Shown in pieces: positions 49,983 through 58,051 of a stretch of DNA of 64,000 bases (the first letter of the stretch is position 1; each line of letters starts with the position of its first letter). Source of the DNA: DAITPV01 sp050692555 (GTDB taxonomy: Bacteria; Actinomycetota; UBA4738; CALAEC01); NCBI GenBank assembly GCA_050692555.1, contig JBOGVS010000012.1, positions 8,463-72,462 of the forward strand, given 5' to 3'. The position numbers were made by a program, and so were the translations under genes. Below the pieces are notes generated by a model. The model ran no database searches. It saw nothing but the letters and a program-made list of their open reading frames with translations, and was not told the DNA's origin.

Positions 49983-51128
49983 TCAGTCCTGACCGGCCAG
50001 GTCCCGGCCGATGATCACCCGCTGGATCTGGTTCGTCCCTTCCACGATCTGCAGCGCCTTGGCCTCACGCATGTATCGCTCCACCGGATACTCGGCCATG
50101 TACCCGTAGCCGCCGTGGGCCTGCACCGCGTCGGTGGTCACCCGCATGGCCACATCCGAGGCGAACAGCTTGGCCATCGAGCACGACACGCTGCTGCCCG
50201 CTCCCCGGTCCCTGGCCCGGGCCGCCTCTCGGTACAGTCGGCGAGCCGCCTCAACCTGAGTCGCCGCATCCGCCAGGAGGAACTGGAGTCCCTGGTTCTC
50301 GATGACCGGCCGGGCGAACTGCTCTCGCTCCCGTGAGAACGCCACCGCGGCGTCGAGGGCGGCCTGGGCCAGACCCACAGAACACGCCGCGATCCCCAGC
50401 CGGCCCCCGTCAAGGGCGGCCAGGCCTACCGTGAACCCCTGCCCTTCCTCCCCCACCAGGTTCTCCGCGGGGACCCGACAGTCCTCGAACAGCAGCTCCC
50501 GCATCGGGGAGGCGTGCCACCCCATCTTCTCCTCAAGCCTCCCGAACCCGAAGCCGTCCCAGCCCTTCTCCACAGCGAAGGCCGAGATACCCGAGGGTGA
50601 CTGGTCGCCGGTGCGAGCCATCACCAGATAGAGCTCCGCTTCTCCTCCGTGGCTGATGAATCGCTTGGAGCCCGTGAGCACGTACGAATCGCCTCCGCGC
50701 TCGGCCCGGGTGCGCAGCGCGGCGGCGTCCGAGCCACTGGAGGCCTCCGACAGCGCGTAGGCCCCCAGCCACTCCCCGGAGAACAGCCGGGGCAGGTACT
50801 TCTCCTTGAGCTCGTCCGAGCCGAACTCGTGGATCCCGAACGCCGACAGATGGTGGACGGACATCCCCACGGCCAGGGAAAGCGAGCCGGTGGCCACCTC
50901 CTCCAGGACGGCGAGGTAGGTGAGGTACGGCTGGCCCCCTCCCCCGTACTTCTCCGAGTACGGGATCCCGGCCAGGTCCATGTCGGCCAGGCCGCGGAAC
51001 TGGTCCCGGGGGAACTGCTTGCGCTCTTCGAACCCGGCGGCCTGGGGGGCAACCCGGTCGGCGACGAACGTTCGCACGGCGCCCACGATCTCGCGCTGCT
51101 CGCCGGTGAGCCCGAAGTCCCTGTCCAC
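49983..51128 (-). CDS. Acyl-CoA dehydrogenase
   Basis: 381-aa flavoprotein, normal length. ALSEASSGSDAAALRTRAE and KRFISHGG are the FAD/substrate segments; the catalytic Glu is in ALQIVEGTNQIQRVIIGR; AVQAHGGYGYMAEYPVERYMREAK is the C-terminal FAD block. Could serve short-chain acyl-CoA oxidation or reduction, including the butyryl-CoA step of lysine fermentation, but substrate is not predictable. GTG 51128 lies 7 bases after TACCCT (51141-51136): leaderless. Divergent from cysS. Confidence 0.92.
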   Translation of the reverse strand: MDRDFGLTGEQREIVGAVRTFVADRVAPQAAGFEERKQFPRDQFRGLADMDLAGIPYSEKYGGGGQPYLTYLAVLEEVATGSLSLAVGMSVHHLSAFGIHEFGSDELKEKYLPRLFSGEWLGAYALSEASSGSDAAALRTRAERGGDSYVLTGSKRFISHGGEAELYLVMARTGDQSPSGISAFAVEKGWDGFGFGRLEEKMGWHASPMRELLFEDCRVPAENLVGEEGQGFTVGLAALDGGRLGIAACSVGLAQAALDAAVAFSREREQFARPVIENQGLQFLLADAATQVEAARRLYREAARARDRGAGSSVSCSMAKLFASDVAMRVTTDAVQAHGGYGYMAEYPVERYMREAKALQIVEGTNQIQRVIIGRDLAGQD

Positions 51129-51135
51129 GATCCGT

Positions 51136-51159
51136 AGGGTACCGAACCCGGTCTATCCT
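51136..51159. promoter_or_regulatory. Divergent leaderless promoters of the acyl-CoA dehydrogenase and cysS
   Basis: Leftward TACCCT (51141-51136) with 7 bases to GTG 51128; rightward TATCCT (51154-51159) with 6 bases to GTG 51166. No Shine-Dalgarno is present before either start. The two start codons are only 37 bp apart. Confidence 0.6.
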
Positions 51160-51165
51160 GTGGCC

Positions 51166-52560
51166 GTGCGCCTGTACAACTCCCTGAGCCGGAAGGTCGA
51201 ACAGGTCGTCCCGGTCGAGGACGAGCTGGTGGAGATCTACTCGTGCGGGCCGACCGTGTACCGCTACATTCACGTGGGGAACATGCGCTCGTTCATGCTG
51301 GGAGACCTCATCCGGCGCGGCCTCAGACTCGAGGGCCTCGACGTCCGATGGGTGATGAACATCACGGACGTCGGACACATGACCGACGAGGTGACCGATA
51401 CCGGTCAGGACAAGATGGAGCTGGCCGAGGCCGACGAGGGTCTATCGGCCAGGGAGATCGCCGAGAAGTACACCCAGGCATTTCTGGAGGATTCCGACCT
51501 CATGGGGATCGAGCGGGCCGACCTGTACCCCCGGGCCTCCGATCACATCCCCGAGATGATCGCCATCATCGAGCGGCTCATCGAAAAAGGCCACGCCTAC
51601 GAGGTCGATGGCACCGTGTACTTCGACGTCACCACGTTCGCGGACTACGGCAAGCTGTCGGGGAACACCCTCGACGCCCTGCGTGCCGGCCACCGGCAGG
51701 AGGTGGAGGTCGACCCGAACAAGCGGCATCCCGCCGACTTCGCGCTGTGGAAGAAGCCCGGGCCGAACCGGACCATGAAGTGGCCCAGCCCCTGGGGGGA
51801 GGGATTCCCCGGCTGGCACATCGAGTGCTCGGCGATGTCCATGAAGCACCTCGGCGAGCGGTTCGACATCCACACCGGGGGCAACGACAACAAGTTCCCC
51901 CACCACGAGGACGAGATCGCGCAGTCGGAGGCCGCCGTGGGGCATCCGGTCGTCTCCATCTGGGTCCATGGCGGATTCCTCCAGATGGCCGGCCAGAAGA
52001 TGGCGAAGTCGGCTCGGAACATCCACCGGGTCACGGACCTCCGGGATCAGCGCATCGACCCCCTGGCCTTCCGGCTCCTGTGCTTCGGGACCCGCTACCG
52101 GAGCGAGATGGATTTCTCGTGGGACGCCCTGGAAGGGGCCAACCGAAGGCTCACCCAGGTCCGCCAGCGGATGGCTGCGTGGGCCACCGCCGAGCGCGAC
52201 GGGACCGCCCCGGAGGCCAAGGACCTCGACCGCCGCTTCCGGGAGGCCGTGGCGGACGACCTCGACATGCCCCGGGCGGTCACCGTCCTCAACGAGACCG
52301 TGTCGGCGCCGTTGCCGGACGCAGACAAGTACGCACTCCTGGCGTCCTGGGACGCGGTGCTGGGGCTGGACCTCGAGCGCCTGGCTCGGGAGGGGTTCGA
52401 GATCCCCGCCGAGGTTCAGGCCCTGGTGGAGGAACGGGACCGGGGCCGGCGGGAGAAGGACTTCGTGCGGTCGGACGAGATCCGGAAGCAGCTCATGGCC
52501 GTGGGCTGGGAGGTCATGGACACCCCGGAGGGCACCAAGGTCCGCCCCCTGCTCTCCTAA
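51166..52560 (+). CDS. cysS: Cysteinyl-tRNA synthetase
   Basis: 464-aa class I synthetase. Zinc Cys in YSCGPTVYRYIHVGNMRSF, with HVGN as the HIGH motif; KKPGPNRTMKWPSPWGEGFPGWHIECSAMSMKHLGERFDIHTGGNDNKFPHHEDEIAQSE; KMSKS equivalent KMAKS in GQKMAKSARN. The C-terminal anticodon region (AEVQALVEERDRGRREKDFVRSDEIRKQL) is present, which distinguishes it from the mycothiol ligase MshC. GTG 51166 fits the leaderless promoter; GTG 51160 is the alternative. The sulfite reductase leader would respond to the product of this enzyme. Confidence 0.95.
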   Translation: MRLYNSLSRKVEQVVPVEDELVEIYSCGPTVYRYIHVGNMRSFMLGDLIRRGLRLEGLDVRWVMNITDVGHMTDEVTDTGQDKMELAEADEGLSAREIAEKYTQAFLEDSDLMGIERADLYPRASDHIPEMIAIIERLIEKGHAYEVDGTVYFDVTTFADYGKLSGNTLDALRAGHRQEVEVDPNKRHPADFALWKKPGPNRTMKWPSPWGEGFPGWHIECSAMSMKHLGERFDIHTGGNDNKFPHHEDEIAQSEAAVGHPVVSIWVHGGFLQMAGQKMAKSARNIHRVTDLRDQRIDPLAFRLLCFGTRYRSEMDFSWDALEGANRRLTQVRQRMAAWATAERDGTAPEAKDLDRRFREAVADDLDMPRAVTVLNETVSAPLPDADKYALLASWDAVLGLDLERLAREGFEIPAEVQALVEERDRGRREKDFVRSDEIRKQLMAVGWEVMDTPEGTKVRPLLS

Positions 52561-52563
52561 CGG

Positions 52564-53523
52564 TCAGGTGATGGCCGCCTCGAGCGTGGCCTCGACCCCC
52601 AGGGATCCCGGGTGTCGGCCCAGCGGGCCGATCGAGGGCAGGGTGACCCCGGCGGCCCGGTACTCCTCGATCTTGGCCCTCACCGAGGCCGGGTCACCGA
52701 TCCCCGCGTAGTCGTCCACGAAAGCGTCCGACACCCCTCCTCCTCCATCGACCATCCCGAGGTCCTCCTGGTGGCCCCCGGCAGCGATGGCCTTCCGGTA
52801 GAACGGCAGCTGGGTGTACGGGAACGCCCGGGACCGGAATACGTCTCTGGCCGCCTCGGCGTTCTCGGTGAGCCCCACCGGGACCGCGGCCACTACCTCG
52901 AACGTGTTTGGGTCCCGGCCGTGTTCTGCCAGGGCCTCGAGCAGCACCGGCCGAACGGTCTCGCGGATGTACGCCGGATTGCACATCCACAGGATCACGC
53001 CGTCGGCGACCTCCGCGGCGAGTCGGAGCATGTTGGGCCCCAGCGCCGCCAACAGGATGGGGATGCCCTGGCGGGGCGAGCCGTATCCCATGAACCCAAA
53101 CCGGGCGGTGTAGTGGTTTCCCTCGAGCTCGGTTCGGCCACGCTCGAGGATGTCGCGGACGATCGTGGCGTACTCGCGCATCCTGCCGACTGGGTCGTCG
53201 ATCGTCTGTCCGTACCACCCCTCTACCGTCACCTTGTGGCTGACCCCGATCCCCAGGCGGAGACGGCCTCTGGACACCTCGTCGAGCGTGGCCGCCTCCA
53301 TGGCCATCAGCGCGGGATGCCGGAGGACGATGGGGACCACTCCGGTGCCCAGCCCGATCCGCTCTGTGTGGTGAGCGTAGTGGCCGAGGAGCTGGAGGGG
53401 CTCCCGGGCGGCGATGTGGGTCACCCACACGCTGTCGTACCCAAGGGACTCGGCCAGCCGGACCCGCTCCACACCCTGGTCGAGCGACCGGCCCGGTTCG
53501 AGCGAGCACGCCAGGTGGCTCAC
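52564..53523 (-). CDS. LLM-class F420-dependent oxidoreductase
   Basis: 319-aa luciferase-like TIM barrel. VRLAESLGYDSVWVTHIAAREPLQLLGHYAHHTERIGLGTGVVPIVLRHPALMAMEAATLDEVSRGRLRLGIG is typical of the F420 group, with IPILLAALGPNMLRLAAEVADGVILWM. Substrate unknown. GTG 53523 is 6 bases after TAGGAT (53535-53530): leaderless. A copy of its first dozen codons occurs in the chimeric pseudogene at 54332-54530. Confidence 0.9.
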   Translation of the reverse strand: MSHLACSLEPGRSLDQGVERVRLAESLGYDSVWVTHIAAREPLQLLGHYAHHTERIGLGTGVVPIVLRHPALMAMEAATLDEVSRGRLRLGIGVSHKVTVEGWYGQTIDDPVGRMREYATIVRDILERGRTELEGNHYTARFGFMGYGSPRQGIPILLAALGPNMLRLAAEVADGVILWMCNPAYIRETVRPVLLEALAEHGRDPNTFEVVAAVPVGLTENAEAARDVFRSRAFPYTQLPFYRKAIAAGGHQEDLGMVDGGGGVSDAFVDDYAGIGDPASVRAKIEEYRAAGVTLPSIGPLGRHPGSLGVEATLEAAIT

Positions 53524-53655
53524 CGGCGCATCCTACTCCGCGAGCGATGGAGCAGTCCCTGTGACGAGTATCGGCGCGCGCCACCTCGCTTCCCCACTGG
53601 AATCCTGAACTTCGCGGTAGTAACCCTCGCTGCCGTGTCGGGGCTCTTCTAGCTC

Positions 53656-53874
53656 CTGTACCAGGAGCGGTCCGGGCCGATTCTCCGCGAGTTCGCCCGG
53701 CACGTCGACGAGGGGGACTCCCGAGCAGCTAAGACCTTCTCGCCCCCTCGTTCACACAGCTCCTTGGTCCGGTCGCCGTGGGCACCCGACGGCTCGCCGA
53801 GCTGGACGGGCAGTTCCAGGCGGGTTTCGAGCTGTCGTATAATCCGTGTAACTGGAACCGCAACAATCTGGCGT
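53656..53874 (+). pseudogene. Possible decayed coding remnant in the LLM-oxidoreductase upstream gap
   Basis: In the 363-base gap 53524-53886 two short stretches look protein-like but lie in different frames: YQERSGPILREFARHVDEGD (53659 onwards) and FTQLLGPVAVGTRRLAELDG continuing to YNPCNWNRNNLA, stop near 53874. They could be one gene broken by a frameshift. No family recognised. A 7-bp hairpin (GCTCCTG-TAC-CAGGAGC, 53652-53668) lies at the front. TATAAT at 53838-53843 probably serves the next gene. Confidence 0.25.
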
Positions 53875-53886
53875 AGTGGTGAGAGA

Positions 53887-54315
53887 GTGACGCCCCTGCC
53901 CAATGGCATCTCGCGATTCTCGAGAATACTGGCCTTACTTGGACTTGTAGGGTCGACCGGGGTGGGCATATGGTTGGCGACCTTCTCCTGCTTCTATCGG
54001 GGATTTACCCCCGCGCCCGCTGGTTCGGGCCGTTTGGTGGGCGATCCAGTCTGCGGAGGATCTTTCCTTGACCATAACGGCATAGTAGGCGGGGTTCTTT
54101 TGGCTCTGCCCCTGGTCTTGTCGGTCAGTCAGGTCCTCGCTCTCCGCTACCTTGGGCATGGATGGCTCGTCTGGGGGCCTGCGGTTCTCTTCATCCTCTA
54201 CTTATTGGCAACCATTACTTCAATGGGAATCCTGTACCTGCCTGCATCGGCGGCCCACATCGTCTCTGCGATCGTCGCAAGGAGAACGACCCACGTGACA
54301 GCCCGAGGCAGTTAG
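53887..54315 (+). CDS. Hypothetical membrane protein in a lower-GC patch
   Basis: 142 aa from GTG 53887 (TPLPNGISRF). Three hydrophobic regions: LALLGLVGSTGVGIWLATF, IVGGVLLALPLVLSVSQVLAL and AVLFILYLLATITSMGILYL. A perfect TATAAT -10 lies 43 bases upstream. Codon use is looser and more AT-rich at third positions than neighbouring genes, which suggests recent arrival. No family recognised. Confidence 0.55.
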   Translation: MTPLPNGISRFSRILALLGLVGSTGVGIWLATFSCFYRGFTPAPAGSGRLVGDPVCGGSFLDHNGIVGGVLLALPLVLSVSQVLALRYLGHGWLVWGPAVLFILYLLATITSMGILYLPASAAHIVSAIVARRTTHVTARGS

Positions 54316-54331
54316 GGTCCGCCACAAGCAT

Positions 54332-54530
54332 TCAGGCCTTCGGGAGCCCTAGCATCTTGGCCATGTTGGAGCGGAGGATCTCCGAGGTCCCCTCGTAGAG
54401 ACGCATCGCCCCGGATATCCCGGTACCAGACGTTCAAGCCTAGCTCGGTCATCAATCCCTGCCTTCCATGGACCTGGATGCACCGGCCCGGTTCGAGCGA
54501 CCACGCCAGGTGGCTCACGGCGCATCGTAG
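54332..54530 (-). pseudogene. Chimeric pseudogene: LLM oxidoreductase start joined to acyl-CoA dehydrogenase end
   Basis: Minus strand from 54530: a -10-like TACGAT, then MSHLAWSLEPGR (compare MSHLACSLEPGR at 53523), then CIQVHGRQGLMTELGLNVWYRDIRG (compare the C-terminus of the enzyme at 56861-58042). A one-base insertion then shifts the frame; the shifted reading MRLYEGTSEILRSNMAKMLGLPKA ends at the stop 54334-54332, where the dehydrogenase also ends. The joint falls at ACCGG, which both parents share. A deletion or illegitimate recombination product that has since decayed. Confidence 0.82.
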
Positions 54531-54944
54531 CTACCTGGCTTGGGCCACGCGAAAGTTGTTTCCCGACGGGTCCCGGAACCCGGCATCGATGCCGTAGGGC
54601 TGCTCCGTCGGCTCCTGAACGAACTCGACGCCGCGGCTCTTGAGCTCCTCGTAGGTGGTCCAGATGTCGTCGGTGGTGAAGAACAGGCCGCCGGCGGCAC
54701 CTCTGGCCACCAGCTCCTGGATCTGTTCCCGCGTGGCTTCGTCGAATACTGGTGGGCCCGGCACGGCCAGGAGGGTGATCGCCACGTCCGGCTGGCCGGG
54801 CACGCCTACGGTGAGCCACCGGAAGTTCATCTCGGGCACGGTGACGTCCTCGCGAAGCTCCAACCCCAGCTTCTCGGTGTAGAACGCAAGGGCCTCGTCC
54901 TGGTCGTGCACCCAGACCTGCGTGTGCGTCAGTTGCTTCAGCAT
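54531..54944 (-). CDS. VOC/glyoxalase-family protein
   Basis: 137 aa with two beta-alpha-beta-beta-beta modules: LTHTQVWVHDQDEALAFYTEKLGLELREDV and GLFFTTDDIWTTYEELKSRGVEFVQEPTEQPYGIDAGFRDPSGNNFRVAQ. Candidate metal ligands are His near the N-terminus and Glu residues. Good GGAGG before ATG 54944. It follows an AraC-type regulator with a 7-bp overlap, a common pairing. Substrate unknown (dioxygenase, glyoxalase or resistance protein). Confidence 0.88.
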   Translation of the reverse strand: MLKQLTHTQVWVHDQDEALAFYTEKLGLELREDVTVPEMNFRWLTVGVPGQPDVAITLLAVPGPPVFDEATREQIQELVARGAAGGLFFTTDDIWTTYEELKSRGVEFVQEPTEQPYGIDAGFRDPSGNNFRVAQAR

Positions 54945-55369
54945 GCGGATCCTCCGGTTCGGGAGCCGTCGGCTGGACTGGGCCGCGCGTACGCCTGGAG
55001 CACGCAGGTCGGCACGCGTACGTTGGCGAGCGCGGGTGGGTGTGCGGCGCGGTAGGCGGTCGGAGACAGTCCGAACGTCCGGCCGAAGCTCGTGGTGAAC
55101 GACCCGACGCTGCGGAGCCCGACGGCGGCGCAGATGTCCAGCACCGTGCGGTCCGTGTTGCGCAGGAGCGCAGCGGCGCGCTCCAGCCGACGGGTCAGGA
55201 GGTACTGGTGCGGCGGCACGCCGAACGCCCGGCGGAATTCCCGGCTGAAGTGCGCGGCTGAAAGACGTGCAGCGTCGGCAAGCCTTGACACGTCGAGCGC
55301 CTCGCAGTAGCGAGCGTCGATGAGGTCCTTGGCACGAACGAGATGCCGGAGCGGATGGACGGCCGTCAT
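54938..55369 (-). CDS. AraC-family transcriptional regulator, short form
   Basis: 143 aa consisting mostly of the double helix-turn-helix: DLIDARYCEALDVSRLADAARLSAAHFSREFRRAFGVPPHQYLLTRRLERAAALLRNTDRTVLDICAAVGLRSVGSFTTSFGRTFGLSPTAYR. No N-terminal sensor domain. It precedes and overlaps the VOC gene, which it likely controls. Confidence 0.9.
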   Translation of the reverse strand: MTAVHPLRHLVRAKDLIDARYCEALDVSRLADAARLSAAHFSREFRRAFGVPPHQYLLTRRLERAAALLRNTDRTVLDICAAVGLRSVGSFTTSFGRTFGLSPTAYRAAHPPALANVRVPTCVLQAYARPSPADGSRTGGSAC

Positions 55370-55492
55370 CGCACTTACGTATCACGAGCAGGCGAGTCTG
55401 CGCTCGGACCCGCCGGGAAAATAGCACGTTTCGAGAGGACAATCGCCACACTCCCGGGTAGCGTCGTCGTGCCCGGAACGAAGGGAGATGCC

Positions 55493-56269
55493 ATGGACTA
55501 CGTGGAATCGAAGGACGGAACCAGGATCGCGTTCGATCGGCTGGGTGAGGGACCGCCCGTCGTGCTGGTGAGCGGCGGCTCGGTAGATCGATCGTCGAAC
55601 GCACCACTGGCGGAGCTCCTGGCCACTCGGTTCACCGTGTTCAACTACGACCGTCGAGGGCGAGGCCCCAGCGGAGACACGCCTCCGTACGCGGTCCGGC
55701 GGGAGGTCGAGGACATCGAGGCGGTGATCGCCGCTGCTGGTGGATCGGCGCACTCGTATGGCACTTCCTCCGGAGCGAGCCTGGGACTGGAGGCCGCGGC
55801 CAGCGCGCTTCCCATCACGAAGCTGGCGCTGTGGGAGCCGCCGTATGCCCTCGACCCGGACAGCCGGCCACCCGCGGACACCGCGAAGACGGTCACGGAG
55901 CTGGTCTCGGCTGGTCGCCGCGGTGACGCGGTGGAGTTCTTCATGGCCAAGGTGGTCGGTCTGCCCCCAGAGTTCGTGGACCAGGCCAGAACCCAGCCGT
56001 TCTGGGCGGCCACCGAGGCCCTGGCCCACACGCTGGCCTACGACGCCACGATCATGGGCGACTATTCGCTGCCGGTCGACCGGGCGGCCCTGGTGACCGC
56101 GCCCACGCTGGTGATGGCCGGGGCCGCGAGCTTCCCGTTCTTGCGCGAGACCGCCCAGGCGCTCGCCGACGCTCTCCCCGGCGGACGGGTCCACATCCTC
56201 GAGGGCCAGGAGCACAACGTCGCCCCTGAAGCGATGGCGCCGGTGCTGATGGAGTTCTTCGCCAGCTGA
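55493..56269 (+). CDS. Alpha/beta-hydrolase
   Basis: 258 aa. Nucleophile elbow YGTSSGASLGLEAA (GxSxG as GTSSG), oxyanion region VVLVSGGSVDRSS, FNYDRRGRGPSGDTPPYAVRREVEDIEAVI, acid in APTLVMAGAASFPF region and His in LEGQEHNVAPEAMAPVLMEFF. ATG 55493 with AAGGGAG upstream. Substrate unknown. A DHFR-like gene follows 12 bp later, probably in the same transcript. Confidence 0.87.
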   Translation: MDYVESKDGTRIAFDRLGEGPPVVLVSGGSVDRSSNAPLAELLATRFTVFNYDRRGRGPSGDTPPYAVRREVEDIEAVIAAAGGSAHSYGTSSGASLGLEAAASALPITKLALWEPPYALDPDSRPPADTAKTVTELVSAGRRGDAVEFFMAKVVGLPPEFVDQARTQPFWAATEALAHTLAYDATIMGDYSLPVDRAALVTAPTLVMAGAASFPFLRETAQALADALPGGRVHILEGQEHNVAPEAMAPVLMEFFAS

Positions 56270-56281
56270 GAGGGGTCACCT

Positions 56282-56881
56282 GTGAGACGACTGGTAGCCG
56301 TTGAGTACGTGTCGGTGGATGGCGTCATTCAAGCCCCGGGTCATGACGGCGAGGACCCCGAGGGCGGGTTCCGGCACGGCGGGTGGACGGGCCCGTTCAT
56401 GGATCAGCACCGCAGGTACCTCACGGATCTGTATTGGGGAGCCGGCGCGTTTCTCCTCGAGCGGACCACCTACGAGATCTTCGCGGCCTACTGGCCGACC
56501 GTGACGGATGAGGGTGACAGGATCGCTGCGGCACTAAACGGCCGCCCCAAGTACGTGGCGTCGACCTCCATGCAGGAGGCTCACTGGCCCCGCACCACGG
56601 TCATACACGGCGATGTTGCCGGGAAGGTAGCCGAGCTCAAGGAACAGTCCGGAGGAGACATCCTGCTCATCGGTAGCTCCCGCCTCGCTCAGACGCTGAT
56701 CGCGCCTGGGCTCGTGGACCAGTACCAGCTGTGGTTGCACCCGGTAGTCCTGGGAAGCGGAAAGCGGCTCTTCGGGCCCACGAGGATCGACGTGACGCTC
56801 GCGGACGCCAGGACGATCGGCAACGGCCTGGTCATCCTTACCTACGAACCGATGGGAAGGTCAGGTCGTCGGGAGCCCTAG
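56282..56881 (+). CDS. Dihydrofolate reductase-like protein (RibD C-terminal domain)
   Basis: 199 aa. RRLVAVEYVSVDGVIQAPG, AGAFLLERTTYEIFAAYWP, PKYVAST, GDILLIGSSRLAQTLIAPGLVDQYQLWLHPVVLGSGKRLF are those of the YwjB/RibD_C family of NADPH-dependent reductases. Not a genuine folate enzyme by context; substrate unknown. GTG 56282. Its end overlaps the convergent acyl-CoA dehydrogenase gene by 21 bp. Confidence 0.87.
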   Translation: MRRLVAVEYVSVDGVIQAPGHDGEDPEGGFRHGGWTGPFMDQHRRYLTDLYWGAGAFLLERTTYEIFAAYWPTVTDEGDRIAAALNGRPKYVASTSMQEAHWPRTTVIHGDVAGKVAELKEQSGGDILLIGSSRLAQTLIAPGLVDQYQLWLHPVVLGSGKRLFGPTRIDVTLADARTIGNGLVILTYEPMGRSGRREP

Positions 56882-58042
56882 CGTCTTGGCCACGTTGGAG
56901 CGGAGGATCTCCGAGGTCCCCTCGTACAGCCGCATGGCCCTGACGTCCCGGTACCACACCTCCAGGCCCAGCTCGGTCATGAATCCCTGCCCTCCGTGGA
57001 CCTGGATGCACCGGTCGGCGATCCGGGCCACGGTCTCGGTGGTCACCAGCTTGGCCAGGGCGGCTTCGCGCCGTCCGTCGGCACCGTCGTCGATGTCACC
57101 GGCCAGCTTGTAGAGGAGCAGGCGAGCCTGCTCGAGCTCGGCGAAGGAATCCACGATCATCCCCTGGATGTACTGGTTGGCCCCGATGGGCCGCTCGAAG
57201 GCCACCCGGTCCTTGGCGTACTCGGTCATGCGGTTCAACAGATCCCGGGCGATCCCCAACGCGGTGGCGGCGATCTGGAGCCGTGCGCCGTTGATCCCCT
57301 TGACCGCCGAGTAGAACCCAAACCCCGTCTCGCCCAGGACGTTCTCCTCCGGGACCCGGACGTCCTCGAAGGTCAGCTCCGCGGGGTTCTGGACCGGCGA
57401 CATGGTCCGCTGCATCCTGGTGACGGAGAACCCTTCGGTGTCGGCGTCAACGAGGAACGCGGTGATCCCCCCCTTGGCCCGCTTCTCCGGGTCGGTGACA
57501 GCGAACACCAGGGCGAAATCGGCGTCGTCGCCCCCGGTGATGAAGTGCTTGCGGCCGTTGATCACCCAGTCGCCGTTCCGCTTCTCGGCCCGGGTGCGGA
57601 TCCGGGTGGCATCCGAACCGGCTTCCGGCTCCGTCAGCGCGAAGCATGTCGCCTTGTCCGCGGCCATCAGCGGCATCAGGTACTTCTCGCGTTGGGCCTC
57701 CGTGCAGTCCAGGTAGATCGGCGTGGGCCCGGTGACGACGGGAAAGATGGACTCGTTGTGGGTCAGGATCAGCCCGTGCCCGTTGGCCTCCTCGAACAGG
57801 AGCACCTGTCCGAGGTACGACAGGCCCATACCCCCCACATCCTCGGGCATGTGAAGCGTCCAGAACCCCAGCTCCGCCGAGCGCTTCCGGAGCTTCTTGC
57901 GCTCGTCCTTCAGGGGCGCGTAGTTCCCCTCCAGGATGTCCTGCCGGTAAGACTCCTCCACCGGCCGAACCTCGCGATCGATGAACTGCTTCAGCGAGGA
58001 ACGAAGCTCGAATAGCTCGTCGGGAATCTGGATCACGGACAT
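56861..58042 (-). CDS. Acyl-CoA dehydrogenase
   Basis: 393-aa flavoprotein. ALTEPEAGSDATRIRTRAEKRNGDWVINGRKHFITGGDDADF, RMQRTMSPVQNPAELTFEDVRVPEENVLGE, RCIQVHGGQGFMTELGLEVWYRDVRAMRLYEGTSEILRSNVAKTLG; the catalytic Glu is in LYEGTSEIL. Only moderately similar to the enzyme at 49983. ATG 58042 lies 6 bases after TAGAGT (58054-58049): leaderless. Its last ~50 codons have a decayed duplicate at 54332-54490. Confidence 0.92.
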   Translation of the reverse strand: MSVIQIPDELFELRSSLKQFIDREVRPVEESYRQDILEGNYAPLKDERKKLRKRSAELGFWTLHMPEDVGGMGLSYLGQVLLFEEANGHGLILTHNESIFPVVTGPTPIYLDCTEAQREKYLMPLMAADKATCFALTEPEAGSDATRIRTRAEKRNGDWVINGRKHFITGGDDADFALVFAVTDPEKRAKGGITAFLVDADTEGFSVTRMQRTMSPVQNPAELTFEDVRVPEENVLGETGFGFYSAVKGINGARLQIAATALGIARDLLNRMTEYAKDRVAFERPIGANQYIQGMIVDSFAELEQARLLLYKLAGDIDDGADGRREAALAKLVTTETVARIADRCIQVHGGQGFMTELGLEVWYRDVRAMRLYEGTSEILRSNVAKTLGLPTT

Positions 58043-58051
58043 TGCGTCACT

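Noticed and set aside
51166..52560. cysS as the mycothiol ligase mshC
   Set aside because: It keeps the C-terminal anticodon-binding part and the length of a true cysteinyl-tRNA synthetase.
53652..53668. Hairpin GCTCCTG-TAC-CAGGAGC as a terminator or attachment site
   Set aside because: No T-tract on either side and no second copy of the sequence was noticed; left as part of the scarred patch.
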